Origin: Pseudomonas orientalis
Lineage (GTDB): Bacteria; Pseudomonadota; Gammaproteobacteria; Pseudomonadales; Pseudomonadaceae
Assembly (NCBI RefSeq): GCF_022807995.1
Contig: NZ_CP094351.1
Coordinates: 3,193,001 to 3,257,000, forward strand
DNA length: 64,000 nt
Direction: 5' to 3'
Shown here: piece by piece, positions 37,345 through 46,767 of the stretch
Position numbering within the stretch: the first letter of the stretch is position 1
How the letters are laid out: each line of letters begins with the position of its first letter
Translations under genes and position numbers: made by a program
The notes under the pieces: model-generated
Seen by the model: the letters and a program-made list of their open reading frames with translations, nothing else
Databases searched by the model: none
What the model was told of the DNA's origin: nothing

Positions 37345-37926
37345 TCAGATCGAGTTGACTTCAGTCTTGAACAGCCGATACCAGAAAATCGCCACTTCAC
37401 GGGTCTGCGGATCGATCCCGCGATAGCGCAGTTGATCGATTCCCCCCATTACATAGCCGCTACGCTCATACAGGCGGCAGGCACCCAGGTTGTTGTTCTG
37501 GGTTTCGAGCATCATGCCCGGCAGGTTTTTCTTGCGTGCCCAGAACTGCGCCACATCCAACAGCGCCTTGGCCACACCGTGACGCCGCGCAGGCAGCGCC
37601 ACCGCCAACTCGTCGACATGGGCAAAGCCGTTCCAGTTGGTACTGACCACAACGTGCCCGACCGCGCGATCATCCAGATAGGCCATGAAGATCGCACTGT
37701 CAGGCGCGTTGCGAAAGCTGGCGAACTCTTCCGGGTCGATGCCATAGCACTTGCGGTACGGCAGGATGCGCTCCACCGGCCACTGATCGACGCGCTTGTC
37801 CATCTGCGGCACACCATAGGCACTGACTTCGAAACTGAAGTCATTGCCCCATACATAAGCGTCGAAGCCTTCATCGGCGACTCGCACACTGAGCCCTGGA
37901 TACTTCGGGTTCATGACAGCTTGCAT
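37345..37926 (-). CDS. GNAT family N-acetyltransferase
   Basis: A 193-residue protein from ATG 37926, preceded by AAGGA. The acetyl-CoA-binding motif A is VDELAVALPARRHGVAKALLDVAQ, followed by MMLETQNNNLGACRLYERSGYV. It begins eight bases after the stop of ldcA, so the two are probably co-transcribed. This makes a small amine or amino acid a reasonable substrate guess, but nothing in the sequence proves it. A longer frame to 37965 would overlap ldcA. Confidence 0.85.
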   Translation of the reverse strand: MQAVMNPKYPGLSVRVADEGFDAYVWGNDFSFEVSAYGVPQMDKRVDQWPVERILPYRKCYGIDPEEFASFRNAPDSAIFMAYLDDRAVGHVVVSTNWNGFAHVDELAVALPARRHGVAKALLDVAQFWARKKNLPGMMLETQNNNLGACRLYERSGYVMGGIDQLRYRGIDPQTREVAIFWYRLFKTEVNSI

Positions 37927-37934
37927 AACGTTCC

Positions 37935-40190
37935 TTAACCTTTGATGCAATCGACGGTGTAACAACGACCACTGCCGTCATCTTCATGTTGCAGCCCATG
38001 CACATCAGCGACAAAGCCGGGAAAACTGCTATCGAACGTACGGGCGAACGCCAGGTAATCGACGATCGAACGCGTTGACTCGGTAAAGCGCTCGCCCGGC
38101 ATGATCAACGGAATACCAGGCGGATAGGGCACCAGCATCACGGCTGCGATGCGTCCTGGCAAGGCATCGATGGAAACGGCTTCCACTTCTCCCCTGACCA
38201 ACTGATCGTAGGCATCGGCCGGCTTCATCGCGATCTCGGGCAACACCGTGTACATGCGCTTGAGATGCCTGGCCGTCGCGTTGCTGCGATAACAACTGTG
38301 CAACTGGTCGCACAGGTCGCGCAACCCCAAGCCTTGATAACGTATCGGGCCCTGGGCATATACCGAGGGCAGGCAACTGGCCAGGCTGGCATTCCCATCA
38401 TAGCTGCGCTTGAACTCCAGCAACTCGGTGAGCAAGGTACTCCACTTGCCTTTGGTGATGCCCATCGAGAACAACACCAGGAAAGAATACAGCCCGGTTT
38501 TCTCCACCACCAGGCCGCGCTCCCAGAGAAACTTGCTGACCACAGCGGCGGGAATCCCGCAATCGCTCAAGGCGCCACCGGCGTTGAGGCCGGGCATCAC
38601 CAGCGTGACTTTGATCGGATCCAGCAGCACATAATCTCCAGCCACATCGCCAAAACCATGCCAGTCGTCCTGGGGGTGCAGCAGCCAGTCGGCCGTGGCG
38701 ACCCGGTCGATACCGGCCACCGAGGGTGGCTGCCAGATGGAAAACCACCAATCATCGGCAGCGATATGCTGACGCAGGTTGGCCAGCGCACGCCGGAAAC
38801 TCAGGGCCTCGTCGAACATTTCCTGCAACAGCGAACGACCCGCCGGGCCTTCCATCATCGCCGACGCCACGTCCAGGGAGGCGATGATGCTGTATTGCGG
38901 CGAGGTGGAGATATGCATCATGAACGCTTCGTTGAAGCGGTCGCGGTCCAGCTGCCGCGCGCCGCCGTCCTGCACATGGATCATCGACGCCTGACTGAAG
39001 GCGGCCAGCAACTTGTGGGTGGAGTGCGTAGTGAACACCAGCGGGCTGTCCGGTGTGCGCAACGTGCCCATGCCGTAGCGCCCGGCGAAAAACTCGTGGA
39101 ACGCCGCATAGGCATACCAGGCCTCATCGAAGTGCAGCACCTCCACGCTGTTGCCCAACTGCTGCTTGATCAATTCGGCGTTGTAGCACAGGCCGTCGTA
39201 GGTGGAGTTGGTCACCACCGCCAACTTTACTTTCGCCGGGCGGCCACGGGCCAGTGGGCTGGCAGCGATCTTGGCGCGGATTGATTCGGGACTGAATTCA
39301 CTCAAGGGAATCGGGCCGATGATGCCCAGTTCGTTGCGTTCCGGGCACAGGTACAAAGGGATCGCGCCGGTCATGATGATCGAATGCAGCACCGACTTGT
39401 GGCAATTGCGGTCGACCAATACCAGATCATCGCGGGCCACCATGGAGTGCCAGACAATCTTGTTGGCGGTGGAGGTGCCGTTGATCACGAAGAACGTATG
39501 GTCGGCGCCGAAATTGCGCGCGGCGCGGGCTTCGGCTTCGGCCAGGGGCCCGGTGTGATCGAGCAGCGAGCCCAGTTCTGGCACGGAAACAGACAGGTCC
39601 GAGCGCAGGGTGTTTTCCCCGAAGAACTGATGAAACGCCTGCCCCACCGGGCTTTTGCGATAGGCCACGCCACCGCCATGGCCCGGGGTATGCCATGAGT
39701 AATTGGAGTCGGCGGTGTGTTGCACCAGGGCCTTGAAGAACGGCGGCAGCAAGCCATCGAGGTAGGTGCGCGCAGCGCGGGCGACCTGGCGCGCCAGAAA
39801 CGGTACGGTGTCTTCGAACAGATACAGAATGCCGCGCAACTGGTTGAGTTCGCTCATGGCGTCAGCCGGGGCGTTTTCCAGGGTGACTTGCTCGCCCAGG
39901 GCGAAGATCGGCAGGTTGGGCGCCCTCACCCGCGCCAGGCGGATCAGCTCGACCATGTTTTGCAGCAAGTGGGTGTTTTCCCCGGCGCCTTCCGCTGCGA
40001 TCAGCATGCACGCCAGGCCATGGTGGGTAGACGCCACCAACCGCCCTTCGGCGTAGTCCACGGCAGAAAAGATACTGAAGCCCTCCTGCTCCAACTCCCT
40101 GGCGATGCCTCGAACCCGGTCACCGGCAACGGTGTCGGCCTTGATGTCACGGTGCACGATAAGGACGGGAAACTTCAGGTCTTTGTACAT
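37935..40190 (-). CDS. ldcA: Lysine/arginine-type PLP decarboxylase LdcA
   Basis: A 751-residue Orn/Lys/Arg decarboxylase with N-terminal response-regulator-like wing (VLIVHRDIKADTVAGDRV), PLP core and C-terminal domain. The PLP lysine is Lys393 in THSTHKLLAAFSQAS, and the histidine box is YSWHTPGHGGGVAY. Length and location next to dnaQ-rnhA match P. aeruginosa PA1818, which is a lysine decarboxylase (LdcA) induced by arginine through ArgR. Decarboxylation of lysine gives cadaverine. Arginine as substrate cannot be excluded by sequence alone. Confidence 0.88.
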   Translation of the reverse strand: MYKDLKFPVLIVHRDIKADTVAGDRVRGIARELEQEGFSIFSAVDYAEGRLVASTHHGLACMLIAAEGAGENTHLLQNMVELIRLARVRAPNLPIFALGEQVTLENAPADAMSELNQLRGILYLFEDTVPFLARQVARAARTYLDGLLPPFFKALVQHTADSNYSWHTPGHGGGVAYRKSPVGQAFHQFFGENTLRSDLSVSVPELGSLLDHTGPLAEAEARAARNFGADHTFFVINGTSTANKIVWHSMVARDDLVLVDRNCHKSVLHSIIMTGAIPLYLCPERNELGIIGPIPLSEFSPESIRAKIAASPLARGRPAKVKLAVVTNSTYDGLCYNAELIKQQLGNSVEVLHFDEAWYAYAAFHEFFAGRYGMGTLRTPDSPLVFTTHSTHKLLAAFSQASMIHVQDGGARQLDRDRFNEAFMMHISTSPQYSIIASLDVASAMMEGPAGRSLLQEMFDEALSFRRALANLRQHIAADDWWFSIWQPPSVAGIDRVATADWLLHPQDDWHGFGDVAGDYVLLDPIKVTLVMPGLNAGGALSDCGIPAAVVSKFLWERGLVVEKTGLYSFLVLFSMGITKGKWSTLLTELLEFKRSYDGNASLASCLPSVYAQGPIRYQGLGLRDLCDQLHSCYRSNATARHLKRMYTVLPEIAMKPADAYDQLVRGEVEAVSIDALPGRIAAVMLVPYPPGIPLIMPGERFTESTRSIVDYLAFARTFDSSFPGFVADVHGLQHEDDGSGRCYTVDCIKG

Positions 40191-40302
40191 GAGCGCGCCT
40201 ACTCCTGAGGGCTTGCACTCAGGGTAGAGGCTGGAAGCGAATGTGGCGAATGAAGATTTCGAAGAAGGCGGGGATCAACTGTTGATCGTACACACCGCAA
40301 TC

Positions 40303-40323
40303 GGGGGCAAGCCCCCTCCCACC
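40303..40323. repeat. Single REP element
   Basis: GGGGGCAAGCCCCCTCCCAC lies between dnaQ and ldcA. It is the same class as the arms of the REPIN at 44751-44842. Confidence 0.75.
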
Positions 40324-40343
40324 TTGATTGCGTTGTGCCAGGA

Positions 40344-41090
40344 TTATTGTTGCGTCAGTTGGGTCCACAACGCCGGCGCGCCGGCCGCCTTGGCAATCGC
40401 TTCCAACCGCGCGACATGCTCGGCCAGATCCTGCTCGCTGGCACGGATGACAGGCGTGGGCCTGCGGTCGGCCGGCAGGCGACGGATCTCCGAAGGGCGA
40501 TTGCCCGAGCCTTCCGCCGAACCGCTGCCATCGGTTGCATTACCGGCCAACGACAGGCTGGTCTGCCCGCCGGTCATGGTCAGGTAAACGTCGGCCAGGA
40601 TCTCGGAGTCGAGCAAGGCGCCGTGCAGTTCACGCCCGGAGTTGTCGACGCCATAACGCTTGCACAAGGCGTCGAGGCTGTTGCGCTGGCCGGGGTGCCG
40701 CTCACGGGCCATCATCAGGGTATCGAGGATCGAGCAGTGCCGGGAAATATCCGCGCGGTCCATCTGCCCCATCAGGGCAAATTCGTTATTGATGAAGCCG
40801 ACGTCGAACGCCGCGTTATGGATGATCAGTTGGGCACCGTTGATGAACTCGAAAAACTCATCGGCCACTTCGGCAAAGCGCGGCTTGCCCTTGAGGAATT
40901 CGTCGGTGATGCCGTGGACGCCGATCGCGCCTTCGTCACTGTCGCGGTCCGGTTGCAGGTAGACATGAAAGTGACGACCGGTCAGCCGACGACCCATCAG
41001 TTCGACACAGCCGATTTCGATGATCCGGTGACCATCGGTCACCGGCATGCCGGTGGTTTCGGTATCGAGTACAACGGATCGGATGGCCAT
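40344..41090 (-). CDS. dnaQ: DNA polymerase III epsilon subunit (proofreading exonuclease) DnaQ
   Basis: A 248-residue DEDDh exonuclease. ExoI is VVLDTETTGM (Asp9, Glu11), ExoII is LIIHNAAFDVGFINNEF and ExoIII is ELHGALLDSEILADVYL. A beta-clamp-binding motif QTSLSL follows the exonuclease domain. The C-terminal tail, which binds the polymerase alpha subunit, ends in APALWTQLTQQ. It removes mispaired bases during replication. Downstream of rnhA with 61 bases between, the usual pairing in proteobacteria. Confidence 0.96.
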   Translation of the reverse strand: MAIRSVVLDTETTGMPVTDGHRIIEIGCVELMGRRLTGRHFHVYLQPDRDSDEGAIGVHGITDEFLKGKPRFAEVADEFFEFINGAQLIIHNAAFDVGFINNEFALMGQMDRADISRHCSILDTLMMARERHPGQRNSLDALCKRYGVDNSGRELHGALLDSEILADVYLTMTGGQTSLSLAGNATDGSGSAEGSGNRPSEIRRLPADRRPTPVIRASEQDLAEHVARLEAIAKAAGAPALWTQLTQQ

Positions 41091-41151
41091 CAGGGTTCAG
41101 CTCTCAACGGTGTGTAGGTCAAAGGGCGCGATGTTAACACGTCAACCGGCC

Positions 41152-41604
41152 TCAGCTCTGCTTGTAGCCGCGCACTTCATCCACGCCGCGGTTGGCCAGT
41201 TGGTCGGCGCGCTCGTTGCCTGGATGGCCGATATGCCCACGCACCCATTTCCAGGTGATGTCATGGCGGTTGCATTGTTCGTCGAGCAGTTGCCACAGGT
41301 CGGCATTCTTGACCGGCTCCTTGGCTGCCGTTTTCCAGCCGCGTTTTTTCCAGTTGACCATCCACTCGTTGATGCCCTTCATCACATATTGCGAATCGGT
41401 CACCAAGAGGACGTTGCAGCGCCGCTTGAGTTCTTCGAGGCCGCGAATGGCGCCCATCAGCTCCATGCGGTTATTGGTGGTATTGGCTTCGCCGCCCCAC
41501 AACTCCTTCTCCACGCCCTTGCACACCAGCAATGCGCCCCAGCCGCCGGGGCCGGGGTTGCCCTTGCAGGCGCCATCGGTGAAGAGTTCTACACTATCGG
41601 TCAT
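41152..41604 (-). CDS. rnhA: Ribonuclease HI
   Basis: A 150-residue RNase HI that cleaves the RNA strand of RNA/DNA hybrids. The metal-binding acidic residues are seen in [21 protein letters not shown], in [16 protein letters not shown], in [12 protein letters not shown] and in [14 protein letters not shown]. Full family length. It follows the methyltransferase gene after 31 bases and precedes dnaQ. Confidence 0.97.
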   Translation of the reverse strand: MTDSVELFTDGACKGNPGPGGWGALLVCKGVEKELWGGEANTTNNRMELMGAIRGLEELKRRCNVLLVTDSQYVMKGINEWMVNWKKRGWKTAAKEPVKNADLWQLLDEQCNRHDITWKWVRGHIGHPGNERADQLANRGVDEVRGYKQS

Positions 41605-41635
41605 CGGTTATTCGGCCTGAAATCAAAAAGAGGTT

Positions 41636-42394
41636 TTACGGTTCGCCTTGTTCGCGGTTGACCTTGGCCAGCGGCATCGGCACCAGCTTGCCGAGGGGTT
41701 CGCGGCGCACTGGCTGCACCGGTCGCAGCCCGACCACGATCTTGCGTGCAACCAGTAAATAGAAGCCGCCACCCGACAGCTGCCAGGCCCCTGCCCGTCG
41801 TTCCCAACCGGCAAGGCGGCCCTGCCACTTGGCACTCGCAAGCGGCGGACGATAGCACCCGAAGCGCCGTTTCTCCAGCGCGAAGCCCAGCAGGTTCAGC
41901 CAGTCGCCCACCCGCGAAGGCGCGATGCAGCGCGCCTGGCGCAGGCCATCATTGGCAAACACGTGGCGCAGCCCCCAACTGCTCCACGGGTTGATGCCGA
42001 CAATCAGCAGATGGCCACCGGGGCGCACGCTGCTCGCCGCTTCGCGCAGCAAACCGTGGGGAGACAGGCAGAAATCCAGCCCGTGCTGCAATACCACCAC
42101 ATCGGCGGCGTGTTCGCTCAAGGGCCAGGCCTGTTCCTCGCAGACGATCTCCACCCCTGGCAATGGCGCCCCCAGGCGAACATTGCGTTGCACCTGCGGC
42201 GCCGATGGCGGCGTGTCGGCCGACGGCCCGTAATGCACCAGGTAACCACCAAAGAACCGACCCAGCTCGTCTTCGAGCATGCGCCGCTCTTCTTCCAGCA
42301 AAAACTGCCCAATCGGCCCGGACAGCCATTCACGGGCTGCGCTGATCAGGGCCAGCCACTCGGGATCGGCCTGGGCGAACGCTTTATCAGTCAT
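41636..42394 (-). CDS. Class I SAM-dependent methyltransferase
   Basis: A 252-residue protein from ATG 42394, with GGAG just upstream; a TTG 12 bases earlier is a poorer start. The AdoMet-binding region is less canonical than usual ([31 protein letters not shown]), followed by [24 protein letters not shown], typical of Methyltransf_11 proteins. It is fixed between gloB and rnhA in pseudomonads. Substrate not known. It is divergent from gloB with 65 bases between. Confidence 0.85.
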   Translation of the reverse strand: MTDKAFAQADPEWLALISAAREWLSGPIGQFLLEEERRMLEDELGRFFGGYLVHYGPSADTPPSAPQVQRNVRLGAPLPGVEIVCEEQAWPLSEHAADVVVLQHGLDFCLSPHGLLREAASSVRPGGHLLIVGINPWSSWGLRHVFANDGLRQARCIAPSRVGDWLNLLGFALEKRRFGCYRPPLASAKWQGRLAGWERRAGAWQLSGGGFYLLVARKIVVGLRPVQPVRREPLGKLVPMPLAKVNREQGEP

Positions 42395-42459
42395 TGCATT
42401 CTCCAACTCGCCTAGACGTTCTAAGATGCACCAATGTGTTCAACTTGGCGAATCGAAGA

Positions 42460-43227
42460 ATGATACAGATCAGTGCTCTACCCGCCTTCACCGACAACTA
42501 CATCTGGTTGTTACAGGATGAGCGAACCCAACGTTGCGCCGTGGTCGATCCCGGTGACGCCGCGCCGGTAATTGCCTGGCTTGAGCAGAACCCGGCCTGG
42601 GTACTCGGCGACATCCTGGTCACTCACCATCACCATGATCATGTCGGCGGTGTCGAGCAACTCAAAAAGCTCACGGGTGCCAAGGTCTACGGCCCAGCTA
42701 ACGAAAACATCCCGGCACGGGACGTCGACTTGCAGGACAACGACCGCATCATCGTGCTCGGCCTGGACTTCGCCGTGTACGCAGTGCCCGGCCACACCCT
42801 CGGCCATATCGCTTATTACCATCAGGGCGTGTTGCTGTGTGGCGACACGCTGTTTGCCGCCGGTTGCGGTCGCCTGTTCGAAGGCACTCCGGAGCAGATG
42901 CATACCTCGCTCGAGCGCCTGGCCGCCCTGCCCCCCGACACCCTGGTGTACTGCACCCACGAATACACACAAAGTAACCTCAAGTTTGCCCAAGCCGTGG
43001 AACCGCACAACGCCGACATCGCAGAACGGGTGGCGCAGGTCGCCCAGTTACGGGCCCGTGGCGAGATGACGCTGCCCTCCAACCTGGCGCTTGAAAAACG
43101 TACTAACCCTTTTCTGCGCACCTCTGAAACATCCGTTAAACAAAAAGCGGACGAACGGAACGGCCGCGACAACCGCTCTGGGGCCGAGGTGTTTGCTAGC
43201 TTGAGGGCCTGGAAAGATAAGTTCTAA
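42460..43227 (+). CDS. gloB: Hydroxyacylglutathione hydrolase (glyoxalase II) GloB
   Basis: A 255-residue metallo-beta-lactamase-fold enzyme hydrolysing S-D-lactoylglutathione, the second step of methylglyoxal detoxification. The metal motif is [10 protein letters not shown], with [14 protein letters not shown] and [18 protein letters not shown] following. The C-terminal glutathione-binding part has NPFLRTSE. The start [16 protein letters not shown] at 42460 matches the family; the frame extends upstream into the divergent promoter. Confidence 0.96.
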   Translation: MIQISALPAFTDNYIWLLQDERTQRCAVVDPGDAAPVIAWLEQNPAWVLGDILVTHHHHDHVGGVEQLKKLTGAKVYGPANENIPARDVDLQDNDRIIVLGLDFAVYAVPGHTLGHIAYYHQGVLLCGDTLFAAGCGRLFEGTPEQMHTSLERLAALPPDTLVYCTHEYTQSNLKFAQAVEPHNADIAERVAQVAQLRARGEMTLPSNLALEKRTNPFLRTSETSVKQKADERNGRDNRSGAEVFASLRAWKDKF

Positions 43228-43325
43228 GCTGAAGCGATCTGATACGAAATTTCTGAATGGTTGACCGGAACCAAAGCGCTTTCTAGAATCGCCCGACATT
43301 TTTGCCCGGAACTTACTTCCAGCCA

Positions 43326-44726
43326 ATGTCGTCATCTATTCGTAAATCCATTTCTTCAGACGCATTGACCCGCCTGGCTCAAGCCGTGGCGGTGGCCGTT
43401 TCCGCAACTCTGGCGGGCTGCCAATCGACCCATTACGCTGCACAATCCACCGTGCAACCCAAACCCAATCTTGCTGCCAAGATCAAGCAAAAACCTATCT
43501 GGCTCTCAGAGAAGCCCAGCCCCGAAGTGCCCCAGGATGTCTGGGAGCGTATGCGTCGGGGCTTTCAATTGCAGGACGGTGTCGGCGTCAACCCACGCAT
43601 CGAGCAACAGCGCCTGTGGTTTGCCAGCAACCCCTCCTTTCTGGAGAACGCCGGAGAACGCGGCAGCCTCTATATTCATTACATCGTCGAACGCCTTGAA
43701 GAACGCAACATGCCCCTGGAACTGGCGCTGCTGCCGGTGATCGAAAGTGCCTACAACCCGATGGCCTATTCACGCAGCGATGCGGTCGGCTTGTGGCAGT
43801 TCATCCCCTCCACCGGGCGCTACTTCAACCTGCGCCAGACCCGCGCCTACGATGGACGCCGCGATATCACCGCTTCCACTACCGCCGCCCTGGACTATCT
43901 GACCCGTCTGCATGACATGTTCAACGGCGACTGGCTGCTGGCCCTGGCGGCCTACAATGCGGGCGAAGGCACGGTCAGCCGGGCCATCGAGCGCAACGAG
44001 AAGCTCGGCCTGCCAACGGACTACTGGAACCTGCCCCTGCCCCAGGAAACCAAGGACTACGTGCCCAAGTTCCTGGCACTGTCCCAGGTGGTGCTGGCGC
44101 CCGAGGCCTACGGCGTCAACCTGAACCCGATCGCCAACACGCCGTATTTCGAAGTGGTTGAAGTCAAGCAAAGCATGGACCTGTCGCGGGTTGCCGCGCT
44201 GGCCGAGATCGACGAAGACGAACTGTTCCAGCTCAACCCGGCCTTGAAACAACGCACCACCCTGGACGGCCCCCAGCATCTGCTGGTGCCCACCTCCAAG
44301 GCCCAGCTCCTGACCAGCACCCTTTCGACGATGAAGCCGGAAGAATTGCTGAGCATGCGCCCGAAGAAGCCGGTGTTCGACGAGGTCGAGACCAAGGCGG
44401 TTGCCGGGCGTACCCGCAGCTACAAGGTGCGCACCGGCGACAACCTTACCTTGATCGCCAAGGCCAACAAGGTAGATGTGCATGACCTGCAGCGCTGGAA
44501 CAAGCTCAACGGCCAGGCGCTCAAGGTCGGCCAGACCCTGGTGATGCAGGACACACGCAAAGCCGCCGCGAAAAAACCGGTGCAGTACAAGGTCAAGAAA
44601 GGCGACTCGCTGTACATGGTCGCCAAGCGTTTCAACGTCGAGATGCAACACCTCAAGCGTTGGAACCCGCGTACCGGCCAAGCGTTGAAGCCCGGGCAGA
44701 TGCTGGTGGTGTCGGGCCCGCGCTGA
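43326..44726 (+). CDS. mltD: Membrane-bound lytic murein transglycosylase D
   Basis: A 466-residue lipoprotein: the signal sequence ends in the lipobox LAGC. The SLT domain has catalytic Glu140 in LPVIESAYNPMAYSRSDAVGLWQFIPSTG, followed by LAAYNAGEGTV. Two LysM peptidoglycan-binding repeats lie at the C-terminus (SYKVRTGDNLTLIAKANKV and QYKVKKGDSLYMVAKRFNV). It cleaves glycan strands forming 1,6-anhydro ends at the outer membrane. Start 43326 is chosen over 43302 to give a normal lipoprotein signal. Confidence 0.95.
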   Translation: MSSSIRKSISSDALTRLAQAVAVAVSATLAGCQSTHYAAQSTVQPKPNLAAKIKQKPIWLSEKPSPEVPQDVWERMRRGFQLQDGVGVNPRIEQQRLWFASNPSFLENAGERGSLYIHYIVERLEERNMPLELALLPVIESAYNPMAYSRSDAVGLWQFIPSTGRYFNLRQTRAYDGRRDITASTTAALDYLTRLHDMFNGDWLLALAAYNAGEGTVSRAIERNEKLGLPTDYWNLPLPQETKDYVPKFLALSQVVLAPEAYGVNLNPIANTPYFEVVEVKQSMDLSRVAALAEIDEDELFQLNPALKQRTTLDGPQHLLVPTSKAQLLTSTLSTMKPEELLSMRPKKPVFDEVETKAVAGRTRSYKVRTGDNLTLIAKANKVDVHDLQRWNKLNGQALKVGQTLVMQDTRKAAAKKPVQYKVKKGDSLYMVAKRFNVEMQHLKRWNPRTGQALKPGQMLVVSGPR

Positions 44727-44750
44727 GGCCTCAGAAATACCGAGGAACTC

Positions 44751-44842
44751 ATGTGGGAGGGGGCTTGCCCCCGATTGCGGTGGGCCAGTCAGCCCCTATA
44801 TCGACTGACACACCGCTATCGGGGGCAAGCCCCCTCCCACAT
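44751..44842. repeat. REPIN of the GTGGGAGGGGGC class
   Basis: Outer arms ATGTGGGAGGGGGCTTGCCC and its inverse at 44823-44842 flank a spacer that is itself partly inverted (CCCGATTGCGGTG / CACCGCTATCGGGG). The element is 92 bases long and lies between mltD and the npp operon. Confidence 0.88.
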
Positions 44843-44937
44843 TGGGTACTCAGTGATTTCAGCAGCCTTTTTCCATCCGGAACAAGCTGTTACTGTACCG
44901 ATCATAAAGCCCAAGCCGCCTGGATCGGATCTCTGAC

Positions 44938-46767
44938 TTGAAGCGTCCCCTCCTTCTACTGATAAGTCTGGCCTTGAGCTTTGCCGCGAATGCGACGATT
45001 ACCGAAAGCCATGGTTATACGCAGTTCGGCGTGCTCAAGTACCCGGCCAAATTTACCCACTTCGATTGGGTCAATCCTGCAGCGCCCAAGGGCGGCATCT
45101 TGCGGGTCATGGCATTTGGCACCTTCGATACGCTCAACCCTTACACCTTCAAGGGCTCCAGCCCGGTTTCCACCCCCAACTTCCTGCAGTACGGCGTCAA
45201 CGAGCTCAACGAGCCGTTGATGGTCGGCACCGGCCAGTACGCACCCTCCGGTGACGAGCCGACTTCCAGCTACGGGCTGATCGCCCAGTCGGTGGAGTTC
45301 AGCGAGGACCGCAGTTGGGTGGTGTTCAACCTGCGCCCGCAGGCGCGTTTCCACGACGGCCAGCCAATCACCGCCGATGACGTGGCGTTTTCATACCGCA
45401 CCCTGCTGACCGAAGGCCATCCGCAATACCGCACCAACCTGCAGGAAGTGGCGCGGGTGGATGTACTCAACCGCCACCGCATCCGCTTTGTATTCAAGCG
45501 GGCCGGCAACCCGTTGCTGATCCTGCGCCTGGGCGAGTTGCCGGTGTTGCCGCAACATTACTGGAAGCACCGCGATTTCAAGGCCACCACCTTCGAGCCG
45601 CCTCTGGGCAGTGGTCCATACCGCATCAGCAAGGTCACGCCAGGCCGCCAATTGGTGTTCGAACGGGTCAAGGACTACTGGGGCAAGGACCTGCCGGTCA
45701 ATCAGGGCTTCTATAACTACGACAAGGTCGAGGTGGAGTTCTACCGCGACAGCGACGTAGCGTTCGAAGCCTTCAAGGCCGGCGAATTCGACATCTATAT
45801 CGAGCACCAGGCCAAGAACTGGGCCAATGGCTACAACTTTCCGGCGGTCAACCGTGGCGAGGTCATCAAGGCGCAGATCGCCCACCAGATCCCGACCCAG
45901 AGCCAGGGCCTGTTCATGAACACGCGGCGGCCGACATTCAGCCAGACCAAGGTGCGCGAAGCGCTGGGCATGATGTTCGACTTCGAATGGACCAACCGCA
46001 CATTGTTCAGTAATGCCTACAAACGCACCCTGAGCTACTACCCCAACAGCGAATTCTCGGCGACCGGCCTGCCGGTGGGCCACGAATGGCTGATGCTCTC
46101 GCCCTACCGCGACCAGCTGCCGGCCAACTTCTTCACCCAGCCGTTCAGCCTGCCGCAGACCGACGGACGCGGCATTCCTCGCGACACCCTGCGCCATGCC
46201 CTTGCGCTGCTGCGCGACGCGGGCTGGAAGTTGTCGGGCCAGCGCCTGCTGGACAAGGACGGCCAGCCGCTGCGCTTCGAGATATTGCTGGTCAATCCAA
46301 ACCTGGAGCGCATCCTGCAACCCTATGTCGAAAACCTGAACAGCATCGGCATTGACGCGCGCCTGCGCACCGTGGACCGCGCACAGTACAAGCAACGCCT
46401 GGATCAGTTCGACTTCGACATGGTCCTGGTCACCCTCAACCAGACCCTCAGCCCAGGGCTGGAGCAATGGCAGTACTTCCATTCCAGCCAGGCCACGATC
46501 AAGGGCAGCAAGAATTACGCCGGCATCGCCAACCCCGTGGTCGATCACCTGCTCGAACAACTGCTCGCGGCAAAGACCCGCGAAGAACAACTGGCCGCCG
46601 GTCGCGCCCTGGACCGGGTGCTGCTCTGGCAGCATTACAGCATTCCCAACTGGTACCTCAACTATCATCGCCTGGCGTACCGCAATCGGTTCGCCTTCGT
46701 TACCACGCCGCCCTATAGCCTGGGCTTGAGCGCGTGGTGGCTGAAAGCTTCGGAGAAAGCCCAATGA
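44938..46767 (+). CDS. nppA1: Peptide ABC transporter binding protein NppA1 (YejA-like)
   Basis: A 609-residue extracellular solute-binding protein family 5 member. It starts at TTG 44938 with signal peptide KRPLLLLISLALSFAANA. Mature motifs are KYPAKFTHFDWVNPAAPKGG, RFHDGQPITADDVAFSY and ITFEPPLGSGPYRISKV-like sequence. It is the first of two tandem binding proteins in the order of P. aeruginosa nppA1A2BCD, which imports peptidyl-nucleoside antibiotics and related peptides into the cytoplasm. It overlaps nppA2 by four bases. Confidence 0.88.
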   Translation: MKRPLLLLISLALSFAANATITESHGYTQFGVLKYPAKFTHFDWVNPAAPKGGILRVMAFGTFDTLNPYTFKGSSPVSTPNFLQYGVNELNEPLMVGTGQYAPSGDEPTSSYGLIAQSVEFSEDRSWVVFNLRPQARFHDGQPITADDVAFSYRTLLTEGHPQYRTNLQEVARVDVLNRHRIRFVFKRAGNPLLILRLGELPVLPQHYWKHRDFKATTFEPPLGSGPYRISKVTPGRQLVFERVKDYWGKDLPVNQGFYNYDKVEVEFYRDSDVAFEAFKAGEFDIYIEHQAKNWANGYNFPAVNRGEVIKAQIAHQIPTQSQGLFMNTRRPTFSQTKVREALGMMFDFEWTNRTLFSNAYKRTLSYYPNSEFSATGLPVGHEWLMLSPYRDQLPANFFTQPFSLPQTDGRGIPRDTLRHALALLRDAGWKLSGQRLLDKDGQPLRFEILLVNPNLERILQPYVENLNSIGIDARLRTVDRAQYKQRLDQFDFDMVLVTLNQTLSPGLEQWQYFHSSQATIKGSKNYAGIANPVVDHLLEQLLAAKTREEQLAAGRALDRVLLWQHYSIPNWYLNYHRLAYRNRFAFVTTPPYSLGLSAWWLKASEKAQ

